Assembly: GCF_014191355.1 (NCBI RefSeq)
Contig: NZ_JACHWM010000021.1
Location: 1-64,000, forward strand
Direction: 5' to 3'
DNA from: Methylobacterium sp. R2-1
GTDB lineage: Bacteria > Pseudomonadota > Alphaproteobacteria > Rhizobiales > Beijerinckiaceae
DNA length: 64,000 bases
Position numbers and translations under genes: made by a program. How positions within the stretch are numbered: position 1 is the stretch's first letter; every line of letters begins with the position of its first letter. Below, one piece after another: positions 33,308-41,825 of the stretch. Below the pieces are notes generated by a model, which did not search any database, was not told where the DNA came from, and saw only the letters and a program-made list of their open reading frames with translations.

Positions 33308-35083
33308 TCAGGCCGGGTGCTGGGGCCGCATGTCGCCGCGGTCGATGCCGGCGACGACGACCGGTTTCTTCATTGCGTCGCGGCGGAAGGGTTCGCCGAG
33401 TTCCTGATTGAGCATCACCTCGATGAAGGTCGTCACGCCGTCCGCCTGAGCCTCCCCGGCCTGCTGAATCGCTTCGGTCAACGCCTGCTGTGTTTCGACG
33501 CGGACGCCTCGGAAGCCGCACCCTTCCGCGATCTTCGCATAGCTCAGCTTCGTATCGAGTTCGGTGCCGACGAAGTTGTTGTCGTACCAGAGGATCGAGT
33601 TTCGCTTCTCCGCGCCCCACTGGAAGTTGCGGAAGATCACCATGGTGACCGCCGGCCACTCGTCCCGGCCGATCGACGTCATCTCGTTCATCGAGATGCC
33701 GAAGGCGCCATCGCCCGCGAAGCCGAAGACCGGCACATCGGGACAGCCGATCTTGGCGCCGATGATTGCGGGAAAGCCGTAGCCGCACGGGCCGAACATA
33801 CCCGGCGCCAGATACTTCCTTCCCTGCTCGAAGGTCGGATAGGCGTTGCCGATAGCGCAGTTGTTGCCGATGTCGGTCGACAGGATCGCCGCCTGCGGCA
33901 GGCCGGCTTGGATCGCGCGCCAGGCTTGGCGCGGAGACATCTTTTCGCCCTCGCGTTCCCGGGCCTCGAGGTTCCAATTCGTGCCCTCGTCGTCGTCCTC
34001 GTGGTCCATGGATGACAGGGCCTGCGCCCAGGCGGACTTGGTGCGGTGGATCAGCGCCTGCCGCTCCTCGCGGCCGACATCGCCCGCCTCGCTGGAAAGC
34101 TGTTGCAGAAGTTCGCGCGCGACGTGCTTGGCATCGCCGCAAATGCCGACCGTGATCTTCTTGGTCAGGCCGATCCGGTCCGGATTGATGTCCACTTGGA
34201 TGATTTTGGCGTTCTTCGGCCAATAATCGATGCCGTAGCCCGGTAGCGTCGAAAACGGATTGAGGCGCGTGCCAAGCGCCAGCACCACGTCGGCCTTGGC
34301 GATGAGTTCCATCGCCGCCTTCGAGCCGTTGTAACCCAGCGGCCCGACTGCGAGGCGATGCGAACCCGGAAACGAATCGTTGTGCTGATAGCCGCACGCC
34401 ACCGGCGCATCGAGCCGCTCGGCGAGAGCGACGGATTCTTGGATTGCATCGCCGATGACGACGCCGGCCCCATTCAGGATCACGGGGAACTGCGCGTTCG
34501 ACAGCAGCGCCGCGGCCTCGGCGATCGCTTGGCGGCCACCGGTCGGCCGCTCCAGCCGAACGATCTGCGGCAGCTCGATGTCGACCTGATGCGTCCAGAA
34601 ATCGCGCGGGATGTTGATCTGCGCCGGCGCGCAACCGCGCCACGCCTTCTCGATCACCCGGTTGAGCACCTCGGCGACACGGGTCGGATCACGGACTTCC
34701 TCCTGGTAGCAGACCATGTCCTCGAACAAGGCCATTTGCTCGACTTCCTGGAAACCGCCCTGGCCGATCGTCTTGTTGGCCGCCTGCGGCGTGACCAGCA
34801 GCATCGGCGTGTGATTCCAGTAGGCCGTCTTGATGGCCGTGACGAAGCCGGTCACGCCCGGTCCGTTCTGAGCGACCGCCATCGCCATCTTGCCGGTCAC
34901 GCGGGAATAGCCGTCGGCGATGAGCGCAGCGTTGCTCTCGTGCGCACAGTCCCAGAAGGTGATGCCGGCCTTCGGGAACAGGTCGGAGACCGGCATCATC
35001 GCGGAACCGATGATGCCGAAGGCATGCTCGATCCCGTGCATCTGCAAGACTTTGATGAAGGCTTCTTCCGTGGTCATCCTCAT
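33308..35083 (-). CDS. xsc: Sulfoacetaldehyde acetyltransferase
   Basis: 591 residues. Xsc uses thiamine diphosphate and phosphate to split sulfoacetaldehyde into acetyl phosphate and sulfite. The catalytic Glu49 lies in DCAHESNAALIADGYSR. The ThDP/Mg motif GDGAFGISMNEMTSIGRDE is in the C-terminal domain, and the family-specific IPRDFWTHQVDIELPQI and GYQHNDSFPGSH are present. The ATG at 35083 has GGGAG about ten bases upstream; the ATG at 35077 is an alternative. It is divergent from an IclR gene with a 210-bp intergenic region. Both the sulfoacetate and isethionate branches of the island end in its substrate. Confidence 0.95.
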   Translation of the reverse strand: MRMTTEEAFIKVLQMHGIEHAFGIIGSAMMPVSDLFPKAGITFWDCAHESNAALIADGYSRVTGKMAMAVAQNGPGVTGFVTAIKTAYWNHTPMLLVTPQAANKTIGQGGFQEVEQMALFEDMVCYQEEVRDPTRVAEVLNRVIEKAWRGCAPAQINIPRDFWTHQVDIELPQIVRLERPTGGRQAIAEAAALLSNAQFPVILNGAGVVIGDAIQESVALAERLDAPVACGYQHNDSFPGSHRLAVGPLGYNGSKAAMELIAKADVVLALGTRLNPFSTLPGYGIDYWPKNAKIIQVDINPDRIGLTKKITVGICGDAKHVARELLQQLSSEAGDVGREERQALIHRTKSAWAQALSSMDHEDDDEGTNWNLEAREREGEKMSPRQAWRAIQAGLPQAAILSTDIGNNCAIGNAYPTFEQGRKYLAPGMFGPCGYGFPAIIGAKIGCPDVPVFGFAGDGAFGISMNEMTSIGRDEWPAVTMVIFRNFQWGAEKRNSILWYDNNFVGTELDTKLSYAKIAEGCGFRGVRVETQQALTEAIQQAGEAQADGVTTFIEVMLNQELGEPFRRDAMKKPVVVAGIDRGDMRPQHPA

Positions 35084-35275
35084 GGCGCGCTCTCCCACCC
35101 TGGCTTTGCCAAGTCGTTGTGATGGTCGTTCGTCAATTCGGACGGCGGCGCGTGGCCATGGCGCTCACGCTGCACCGATCGGAGGACGTGCCATGCGTGC
35201 TGCATCCTCACCCAACCAAAACTTAGCGCCTGTATCTGCCGGAGCGCAACACAAATCTCGTTTTTTTGCTTCCCA

Positions 35276-35294
35276 CGTTCAGGAAAGTGGAATA
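35276..35294. promoter_or_regulatory. Island operator motif, site C (at iclR start)
   Basis: Read on the minus strand this is TATTCCACTTTCCTGAACG, sharing TTCCACTTTCC with site A and GAACG with site B. It covers the ribosome-binding bases and the first base of the iclR start codon, so a bound regulator would block its own translation start region and could affect divergent xsc. A weaker resemblance lies at 35127-35144, nearer xsc. Confidence 0.5.
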
Positions 35295-36070
35295 TGAAGC
35301 CTTCAGCAATGGATGACGCCACCGAATCCTCGCCGGCTCTCAAGGCTTTCAGCCTGCTGGAGATCATCGCTGAGATGGATCACCCGCCGACGCTCGCGGA
35401 GCTCACGGAAGCCGCCAACCTGCCCAAACCGACCCTGCATCGGTGGTTGAGCATGCTGGAGGGAGCCGACCTGCTGAGGCGGATGCCGGATGGCCGCCGC
35501 TACGAGCTCGCAGCACGTGCCACCGCTCTCGCGTTCGCAATCCTGTCGAACAATTCAGGCTCGACCCAACGCCATCAGATCCTCGAGCGGGTGGTTCGCA
35601 CGCTCGGCGAATCCTGCAACCTCACGGTTCTCGAGGGCAGTGAGGTCATGTATCTCGACCGCGTCGAGGCCGCCGCACCCTTGCGGGTCGCCTTCCAGAA
35701 GGGATCGCGGGTGCCGGCCCACGCCTCGGCGAGTGGCAAGCTGTTCCTGGCGATGATGCCGCCGGCCAAGCGAGAGCGGTTGATCGGATCGCTGACGCTG
35801 GAGCGATACACGGCCAATACTCTCGCCGATGCGGATGCGCTCCGGGCCGAGCTCGGCCGGATCAAGCGCGACGGATACGCCTTCGACGACGAGGAATTCC
35901 TATCCGGCCTGTTCTGCGTGGCCGTGCCGATCTTCGATCACAACGGACGCGACTGCATCGCCGCCCTCGCGCTCCAGGCGCCGGTGGTGCGGGTCGCCCG
36001 CGCGAACGCGGCCGAGCGTCTGCCAACCCTGCGAGAGGCGGCCGAAGCCTTGGCTGTCACGCTGCGATAA
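35294..36070 (+). CDS. IclR-family transcriptional regulator
   Basis: 258 residues. A winged HTH (ALKAFSLLEIIAEMDHPPTL, NLPKPTLHRWLSMLEGADLL) is followed by the GAF-like IclR ligand domain (GSRVPAHASASGKLFLAMMP, DDEEFLSGLFCVAVPIFDH). It lies between xsc (divergent) and ackA (38 bases downstream, same strand). IclR-type regulators are known in isethionate and taurine operons. Three copies of a common motif in the island make it the best candidate regulator of the isethionate, sulfite and xsc genes. The ligand is unknown. Confidence 0.9.
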   Translation: MKPSAMDDATESSPALKAFSLLEIIAEMDHPPTLAELTEAANLPKPTLHRWLSMLEGADLLRRMPDGRRYELAARATALAFAILSNNSGSTQRHQILERVVRTLGESCNLTVLEGSEVMYLDRVEAAAPLRVAFQKGSRVPAHASASGKLFLAMMPPAKRERLIGSLTLERYTANTLADADALRAELGRIKRDGYAFDDEEFLSGLFCVAVPIFDHNGRDCIAALALQAPVVRVARANAAERLPTLREAAEALAVTLR

Positions 36071-36107
36071 GCGTCCTAGGGGCGCGCCGGGAGAGGAGAC
36101 ACGCCCC

Positions 36108-37292
36108 ATGATGCGCACTGAGGACGCCGCCATTCTGGTGCTCAACGCCGGCTCATCGAGCGTGAAATTCGCGCTCTTCCAGGCCGATACGCTCGAGCCT
36201 CTCTGCCGCGGCGGCATCGAAGGCATCGGCAGCAGGGCGCAGTTCGGGGGCGCCGCCGGCGCGAAGGCGCATTTGTTCGACGGGGCGGTGCTGCCCGAGG
36301 GCAGCAGTCACGAAGCCGCCACGCACTGGCTTCTTGATCGCCTCCGCCGTGCGGACAACCTCGACCTCTGCGCGGCTGGGCACCGCGTCGTCCATGGCGG
36401 ACCGGATTTCTCGGCGCCGGTCGTGATCGACGATGTCGTGATGACGACACTCGAAGCGCTGATCCCGCTGGCCCCGGCGCACCAGCCGCACAATCTCGCG
36501 GCGATCCGGGCGGTGGCGAAGGCCTGGCCAAGTCTGCCGCAACTCGCCTGTTTCGATACGGCCTTCCATCGGACGATGCCGCGGCTTGCTCAGCTCTTCG
36601 CGATCCCCCACGCGCTGACCGATCAGGGCCTCGTACGCTACGGCTTTCACGGTCTGTCCTACCAGCACATCGCCGATGTGCTGCCGGACATTGCCGGGGA
36701 TTGTGCGAAGGGCCGGGTCATCGTCGCCCATCTCGGCCACGGCGCGAGCCTCTGCGCCATGCGTGAAGGGCGCAGCGTCGCCACGACCATGGGCTTCACT
36801 GCCCTCGATGGTCTGATGATGGGAATGCGCTGCGGTTCCATTGACGCCGGTCTCGTACTCTACCTGATCGAGCAGCGCGGCATGACAGCGGCAGAGGTTT
36901 CCGAGATCCTGAACCGCCGTTCGGGCCTACTGGGTGTCTCCGGCATCAGCAATGACGCGCGCACCCTTCTGGCGAGCGAGGAACCCCGGGCAGCGGAAGC
37001 GCTCGACCTCTTCGCCTACCGCGTCGTGCGCGAGGCCGGCTCGATGGTGGCCGCCCTCGGCGGCCTCGACGCCTTCGTCTTCACCGCTGGCATCGGCGAG
37101 CGCTCGGCCCGAATCCGCGCGGACATCAGTCGGGGTTTGGCGTGGACCGGCGCCCGCCTGGACGAGGACCGCAACGCAGCCAACCTGACATGCATCAGTG
37201 CCGATGACGCGAAGGTGCCCCTCTACGTCATTTCTGCCGATGAGGAACTGCCGATCGCGCGCGCCGCCGCCGGTCAACTCGTACCAGCGTGA
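36108..37292 (+). CDS. ackA: Acetate kinase
   Basis: 394 residues. ATP-binding ILVLNAGSSSVKFALFQ at the N-terminus, the catalytic region GHRVVHGGPDF, LAPAHQPHNLAAI and CFDTAFHRTMP, the phosphate loop HLGHGASLCAMREGRSV, and FTAGIGERSARIR near the C-terminus. It interconverts acetyl phosphate plus ADP and acetate plus ATP. GGGAGAGGAG precedes two adjacent ATGs at 36108 and 36111. Next to xsc it would recover ATP from acetyl phosphate. Most described xsc clusters carry pta instead, and no pta is in this window. Confidence 0.95.
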   Translation: MMRTEDAAILVLNAGSSSVKFALFQADTLEPLCRGGIEGIGSRAQFGGAAGAKAHLFDGAVLPEGSSHEAATHWLLDRLRRADNLDLCAAGHRVVHGGPDFSAPVVIDDVVMTTLEALIPLAPAHQPHNLAAIRAVAKAWPSLPQLACFDTAFHRTMPRLAQLFAIPHALTDQGLVRYGFHGLSYQHIADVLPDIAGDCAKGRVIVAHLGHGASLCAMREGRSVATTMGFTALDGLMMGMRCGSIDAGLVLYLIEQRGMTAAEVSEILNRRSGLLGVSGISNDARTLLASEEPRAAEALDLFAYRVVREAGSMVAALGGLDAFVFTAGIGERSARIRADISRGLAWTGARLDEDRNAANLTCISADDAKVPLYVISADEELPIARAAAGQLVPA

Positions 37293-37397
37293 TCCGCCTT
37301 TGATGGCGGAAAGTCTGCGGTCCCGCCTCAAGCGGCTCGGAAGGAGCAAGGCAGCGGCCTGTTAGCCTCTTGTAAATCGATCCCGCTCACATCGAGT

Positions 37398-37835
37398 ATG
37401 CTCCTCGGCGCGGTGGCGGGTGAGAGACCGTCAGCCTCTGGGGACATCAAGCCCGCAAGTGAGCCGGGGGCCTCGCCCGCCGTTCCAGGCTCGGCCAAGA
37501 CGGTGAGTTCCGAGCGGGTTGTCCCGCTGCATCAGGCTGTGCTGGATGCGGGCTTCGTTGCCTTCGTGCGCGGGCTCGGTGCTGGACCGCTGTTTGCGGA
37601 GCTATCGCCGGACAAGTTCGGCCAGCGTGGCGGCAACGGCATCAAGATTCTGGGCCGTCGGGTCGCGGTCTTGGGCTGGACGAAAAGTGGCTGGCTCCGG
37701 CACACAGCTGGCGTCGCTGGCGCGGCGCTTAGGCTGGCCGAGGACGTGACGCGTGCCCTGATGGAGCACGGCAAGCGGGGCGTGGCTGAGGGCTACGGCG
37801 AGTTCGAGCCGGCCGTTAACCCTTCGTGCCGTTGA
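37398..37835 (+). pseudogene. Tyrosine recombinase relic marking the right edge of the sulfonate island
   Basis: The plus frame contains RVVPLHQAVLDAGFVAFVRG, GAGPLFAELSPDKFGQRGGN and, near the end, HGKRGVAEGYGEFEP, typical of the catalytic domain of one integrase family. The box II sequence (APAHSWRRW) is in another frame, so at least two frameshifts separate the blocks. The N-terminal DNA-binding part is absent. Different in type from the relics at 8 and 19 kb. The last bases overlap the converging YkgJ-like gene. Confidence 0.7.
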
Positions 37836-38469
37836 ACAACTTCGCCGTGCCGGTTGCAAAATGCGTCTCCCCTGTTTCGGGCGAAGAATCTAACCTGCCA
37901 AGTGGGCTTTTTGTGCCCGGAAGGTTGGCTTCCTGAGGCGCAGCTCCGTAGCCAAGCCTTAACCTCCAGGCTGCGGCCTCTTCCTCATGGCCTCTGTTTC
38001 TCGCCGCGTGAGGGTGCCTGATGGCGTCTCGCAGATGATCTGCGCGGGTAGGCTCCGGGTAGATCAGCGACGCTACAGAGCCGAATGCGGTCCAGACCGG
38101 AAGCGAGCCTTCTCGAACGAACATGCCGATGGCTTCGATAGCCTCCCAACGCTCGAAGGCGTCAGGCCCATGCAATGCCCGGCCGACAATGCGAGCACGG
38201 AGGAACGGGTCCTCAGACGTGGGAGCAGTCTCCAACGAGAACATCACTTCTGAACGATCCGGCCGCAACTCATCCGGAAGCGCCTCGACCTTGCGCCACA
38301 AGCAGTGCCACTTCGCGCACGCTGCCGGACGATTCTTGTAAATGCCGCACGCGGCACCCGTGTTGTGCTCGCATAGAGTGCCGGCAGGCTTGCCAAGCGT
38401 TTTAATTTCGAGAACTCGGCAGCACGCCGTACAAGTGCCACAGGTTCTGTCACGGACAAGTGACTGCAC
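37816..38469 (-). CDS. YkgJ-family cysteine-cluster protein
   Basis: 217 residues. The N-terminus has Cys10-x2-Cys-x2-Cys-Cys, then CEHNTGAACGIYKNRPAACA and KWHCLW, the Fe-S or zinc cluster pattern of the YkgJ/UPF0153 family. The C-terminal half is Arg/Glu-rich and less conserved-looking. The family's biochemical role is unsettled. Three small genes lie on the same strand just upstream, and the 3' end overlaps an integrase relic, so the C-terminus may be non-native. Confidence 0.75.
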   Translation of the reverse strand: MQSLVRDRTCGTCTACCRVLEIKTLGKPAGTLCEHNTGAACGIYKNRPAACAKWHCLWRKVEALPDELRPDRSEVMFSLETAPTSEDPFLRARIVGRALHGPDAFERWEAIEAIGMFVREGSLPVWTAFGSVASLIYPEPTRADHLRDAIRHPHAARNRGHEEEAAAWRLRLGYGAAPQEANLPGTKSPLGRLDSSPETGETHFATGTAKLFNGTKG

Positions 38470-38472
38470 GGC

Positions 38473-38712
38473 TCAGTCGAACTCTAATCTGCTGCTTCGT
38501 CGTAGGTGTTGACATCCTCTCTTCACAAGAGGTTTTCTCGTCAGACTGTTGTCGGTAGCATCCCTAGCGAGCCGTGCCGCCTTCAACCGCGCACTCTTCT
38601 CATCCAAGAAGCTAGCGGCTCCTTGCTGCGCAATTTTCGGTAATGCAGGGGTCTGCGTTTTCGCAAACTCAGCGTCGGCGCGCTTCCACTCCTTGCTGCG
38701 ATCTCCAATCAT
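38473..38712 (-). CDS. Small hypothetical protein, paralogue of next gene
   Basis: 79 residues. MIGDRSKEWKRADAEF begins the protein; a central EKSARLKAARLARDATD block matches EKTARLKTLRLAKEAAQ of the neighbouring gene at 38740-38982, so the two are tandem paralogues. Charged and helical, no membrane segment. GGGGGCGG lies upstream of the ATG at 38712. Function unknown. Confidence 0.55.
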   Translation of the reverse strand: MIGDRSKEWKRADAEFAKTQTPALPKIAQQGAASFLDEKSARLKAARLARDATDNSLTRKPLVKRGCQHLRRSSRLEFD

Positions 38713-38739
38713 TTCATTTTCCGCCCCCAACGGCCGCCC

Positions 38740-38982
38740 TCAGGCGCGATTATGCTTCCGCTTCGCTCTTGCCTTCGGCACCAAGGCCGCCTCAGCGGCA
38801 GCTTCCGTTTGGGCAGCCTCTTTCGCGAGCCGCAGTGTCTTTAGGCGAGCCGTCTTTTCATCACGTGCCTGAAGTTCCTCGCCGTGATGCGTCCAGGCGT
38901 CCGCGCTCTCCTGAGCCCAGCGCTTCTTCCGGTCTGCCAAGGGCTCTAGGAGGACTGGGATATATCCTGAAAAGTCGGCCAT
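38740..38982 (-). CDS. Small hypothetical protein, paralogue of previous gene
   Basis: 80 residues beginning MADFSGYIPVLLEPLADRKK. Helical, rich in Lys, Ala and Glu, with a very basic tail (KARAKRKHNRA). AGGA lies about nine bases before the ATG. The shared block with the next gene downstream and the 27-base gap imply a duplicated pair in one transcript. No domain recognised; the tail could bind nucleic acid. Confidence 0.55.
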   Translation of the reverse strand: MADFSGYIPVLLEPLADRKKRWAQESADAWTHHGEELQARDEKTARLKTLRLAKEAAQTEAAAEAALVPKARAKRKHNRA

Positions 38983-39085
38983 GGAAGCGTCCTGCTTCGC
39001 GTTACGAAGATTTGGATGCCGCTGCATTGTACTTGCCGCCTGACGGAGCAAATCTATGCTGCGGAATGGCCCTGCTTCTGCAGGG

Positions 39086-39121
39086 CAAAAACAGATGAAG
39101 CCGCCCCTAAGGAGCGGCTTC
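39086..39121 (-). terminator. Intrinsic terminator of the cold-shock gene
   Basis: GAAGCCGC (39097-39104) pairs with GCGGCTTC (39114-39121). Read on the minus strand the stem is followed by TCTGTTTTTG, ending about 30 bases after the cold-shock stop codon. Confidence 0.8.
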
Positions 39122-39149
39122 GAACTCGTCGGTGGCTGACGAGTAAAGC

Positions 39150-39359
39150 TCAGGCGGCCTGGAGGCTGCCGGCAGACTGCTTTCCGGAGCGGCGGTCAGT
39201 TTCCATCTCGTAAGAGACCTTCTGCCCCTCAATTAGGTTGCGCATTCCAGCGCGCTCAACGGCGGAGATATGGACGAACACGTCCTTGCCGCCGTCGTCA
39301 GGCTGGATAAAGCCAAAACCTTTGGTGTCGTTAAACCACTTTACGGTACCAATGCTCAT
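39150..39359 (-). CDS. Cold-shock domain protein (CspA family)
   Basis: 69 residues, the usual size. The RNP1 motif KGFGFIQ and RNP2-like DVFVHISAV are intact, and the start MSIGTVKWFNDTKGFGFI is canonical. It binds single-stranded RNA and DNA as a chaperone or antiterminator. It has its own intrinsic terminator and a short leader after a 50-residue upstream gene. Confidence 0.95.
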   Translation of the reverse strand: MSIGTVKWFNDTKGFGFIQPDDGGKDVFVHISAVERAGMRNLIEGQKVSYEMETDRRSGKQSAGSLQAA

Positions 39360-39419
39360 AGGAAGTCCTTTATCTTCGTGGAAGATTTCGTTCGCGGGGC
39401 GCCTTATTGCGCTCGCCGC

Positions 39420-39572
39420 TCAGCCGAGCGCGTCTAGAACGATCTTGCGCAGCTCTTCGCGGGAGAGGCCGCAGGAATGCGGCTTCCAAGTGGGTTTAGC
39501 TGTCGCGAGCGTCGTAGCAGCTTGCGGGTATAGCTCTGCCGTGGCGAGCTTTGGTTCAGAGATGATGTGCAT
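39420..39572 (-). CDS. Small hypothetical protein, 50 aa
   Basis: MHIISEPKLATAELYPQAAT and a C-terminal CGLSREELRKIVLDALG, an amphipathic helix of a type I associate with many short alphaproteobacterial proteins. It ends 60 bases before the cold-shock start on the same strand. Function unknown. Confidence 0.5.
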   Translation of the reverse strand: MHIISEPKLATAELYPQAATTLATAKPTWKPHSCGLSREELRKIVLDALG

Positions 39573-40176
39573 ATTGATCCGCAGGCCATTCCGGCCGAAG
39601 CCATGAGATGGCGCATATGTTTAGGATCGTTGCGTGCCAGGGCAGGCAACGTGGCGCTGCAGCTGATGCAGCGATCAAACTTTGATTTTACCGGGAAACC
39701 GGACTCGGCGCTCGATCAGGAGCAAGAGAGCGGGCCGAAGACATCTAATCCGATAGAGCCCTTATATCGAAAGAGGGCGGCAGCTTCAAGCGGCAACTGA
39801 ACGATTGAAGAATTTATTGGTGTCCTTGCTGTTATGGCTTTGCCCGCTCAAACGGAAGATCGTGATGAATATCAGTGCGATAGGGGGCGTATGCGGCGTG
39901 TTTTCGAGAATGCCGCTGAGTAGAGCGTGTGCGGCAGCTCGAAGCCGTGTGCACCGTCTTGGGCAAGCCCCAGAGTGGCGTGAGGCAGCACTGACGCGTG
40001 CCAGACGGCGTCAGGCTCTAAGTCCACCACCTTGTTGAGCACAGAGATGGCGGCCCTGCCCTGAAGCCGTCCTAGGCGCACTGCCCGAAGCACCCCAGCG
40101 AGAAGACGGCTCGGGCTCGGGCAGTGGGGACGTCAGACCGCTTGGCGGCTGATATCACTGTTAGATCAGCAGGGTT
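39573..40176. other. No convincing gene
   Basis: Contains short frames on both strands without ribosome sites or recognisable composition. Base composition is less GC-rich around 39780-39880. I see no hairpin or repeat that demands a function. Confidence 0.35.
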
Positions 40177-40374
40177 TTACCGGCTTCCATACCCGGTCAC
40201 GTTCCGGTCGATGGCGTTCATCGCATTCTCGAAAGCTTTAGCCTCACTGGTAAACGTGCGGTCCGACCGCTCGGTCAGCTTGCCATGCTTCCTGAGAGCC
40301 CAACCAAACTGGCCTTCCGGCTTCTTCAGCGGCTCAACTGCGATGGAATAGGGGTGCGGTACATCGTTTGTCAT
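40177..40374 (-). CDS. Small hypothetical protein, 65 aa
   Basis: MTNDVPHPYSIAVEPLKKPE followed by GQFGWALRKHGKLTERSDR and a helix (EAKAFENAMNAIDR). The beta-rich N-terminal half and helix are a compact small-domain pattern common in Rhizobiales-type genomes. Start at the ATG 40374; the upstream extension reads like non-coding sequence. Function unknown. Confidence 0.6.
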   Translation of the reverse strand: MTNDVPHPYSIAVEPLKKPEGQFGWALRKHGKLTERSDRTFTSEAKAFENAMNAIDRNVTGYGSR

Positions 40375-40632
40375 GCCGACTCTATACCACGTCGGTCCTG
40401 CAGAAGCCAGTGCAGCCCTCCTCAGCCCCAGGGAGGCCAAAGCCGGTGCGGCCAGGAGCGGCTACCGCAAAGGGTCGCATTCGCAGATTCTTCGTGGTGG
40501 GCGTTCTCGAGGGCTACGGTGTAAGTCCGGGTGCTGGACCGGGGAGATAAAGCCGCTGTTTACCCCGTTGCCAATCCATCGAACCCAAACCCGGATCGAG
40601 CCTATATCTGGGCGCCGATCAGGAGCCATTGA

Positions 40633-40854
40633 ATGCCTAATGATGCGAGGTCTCCGGCCTCGGACACCCTCGCCCATATCCCGCCGGGAGACTTCGTTGC
40701 TCGCTGGCGGGTTCTCGTAGGCGAACCTCCTGCCATTATGCTGGAGAGCCGATCCGCGATGATCCGCCTGCTGGTTGAGAGCACGCCATCCGCCCCATTT
40801 CGCCTCGATGGGCAAGCTCTGGGTCTACCGCAAGATGACCAGATCGAGGGCTGA
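40633..40854 (+). CDS. Small hypothetical protein, 73 aa
   Basis: Soluble protein with an ARWRVLVGEPPAIMLESRSA core and no membrane segment. It is isolated on the plus strand between minus-strand small genes. Coding character is supported by composition only; no clear Shine-Dalgarno is visible. Confidence 0.5.
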   Translation: MPNDARSPASDTLAHIPPGDFVARWRVLVGEPPAIMLESRSAMIRLLVESTPSAPFRLDGQALGLPQDDQIEG

Positions 40855-41042
40855 AAAGAGAACGGCCACGGGGGCCGGAACGAAGGTGCGCGTACATCCG
40901 GCGTCACCCTAATCCCGGCATCGTGGCCGTGTCCGATCAAGCGACAGGATCGCGATCGGCATGTTCCTGAGATGGGAAGTGTATAGTTAACAATCAATGA
41001 GCAGGGCCGCCGCCCGATCTGCCGGAGTCACCCTCGGCGTAC

Positions 41043-41246
41043 TCACTCGTCCTTCATCTCGATGATTGTCGCCTGGTAGCCGCGCAGGACCGTCAGAGCG
41101 TCTATCTCCTGCCACAGTGCCGCCTCGGCCTCGGCCGTATCGAAACCTGCCTCCGCGAGGGACAGCAGCGTCACAATCCGCGCCGCGACCTCCGTCTCCC
41201 TCTCCTGGATCACGCGCTTCAGCTCGGCGAACTCATCGTCCGTCAT
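41043..41246 (-). CDS. Small helical hypothetical protein, 67 aa
   Basis: MTDDEFAELKRVIQERETEV and the following Ala/Glu-rich sequence form two likely helices (coiled-coil-like), ending IIEMKDE. Acidic, no membrane segment. Family not recognised. Confidence 0.6.
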   Translation of the reverse strand: MTDDEFAELKRVIQERETEVAARIVTLLSLAEAGFDTAEAEAALWQEIDALTVLRGYQATIIEMKDE

Positions 41247-41825
41247 CGCTCTGCCTCATCGGGCCTGCCCCGGATACACCACACCATCATCCGAGGTCAG
41301 GAGGTGCCCCTGCAGCCTCTCGCCTCGTCGGCCCGGTGTTGTCCCTTGCAGCCAGATGCGTGAAGCCGCCAGCGTTCCCGCTCGCCTGCCAGAGCGCCAC
41401 GGCCTTCTGGCTTGGGTCAACGCTGGGTAAACGCCCGCATTTGCGAGACGGGTCCATGGGACGCGGCGGATCCTGTGTCATTCGGCTGCCCACGCTCTCC
41501 ATCGTGACCGCGCCGACAGCACGCGATCCTGGCTGGGTATGGGGGAGCAGGCGAATGTGTACAGCTCGCACATTCGGGACGGATCGCGGCCGGGCCGGCC
41601 ACTCCCATCCCGCCTTCGCAAGCCTGCTTCCTCCCGCACGATCCCAAGGCGCGAATGACAACAGCCGCAAGCTTCAGGCTTCTGACGTGTCGGCCGGGGA
41701 AAGTAGCCTTGGACGGCTGCGGGGGTGGGCAATCAGAACGTCGAGCATCGGCTTGGCCGCGGTCGCCTGATCCTCTTGGCCGCGGGCAAGCCGAGCTGGT
41801 CCCTCGAACTGCCATTGCAGTAGGC
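41247..41825. other. No convincing gene
   Basis: Long but Pro/Arg/Gly-rich frames overlap here on both strands; they look like GC-driven shadows. I find no start signal, terminator or repeat. Confidence 0.35.
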
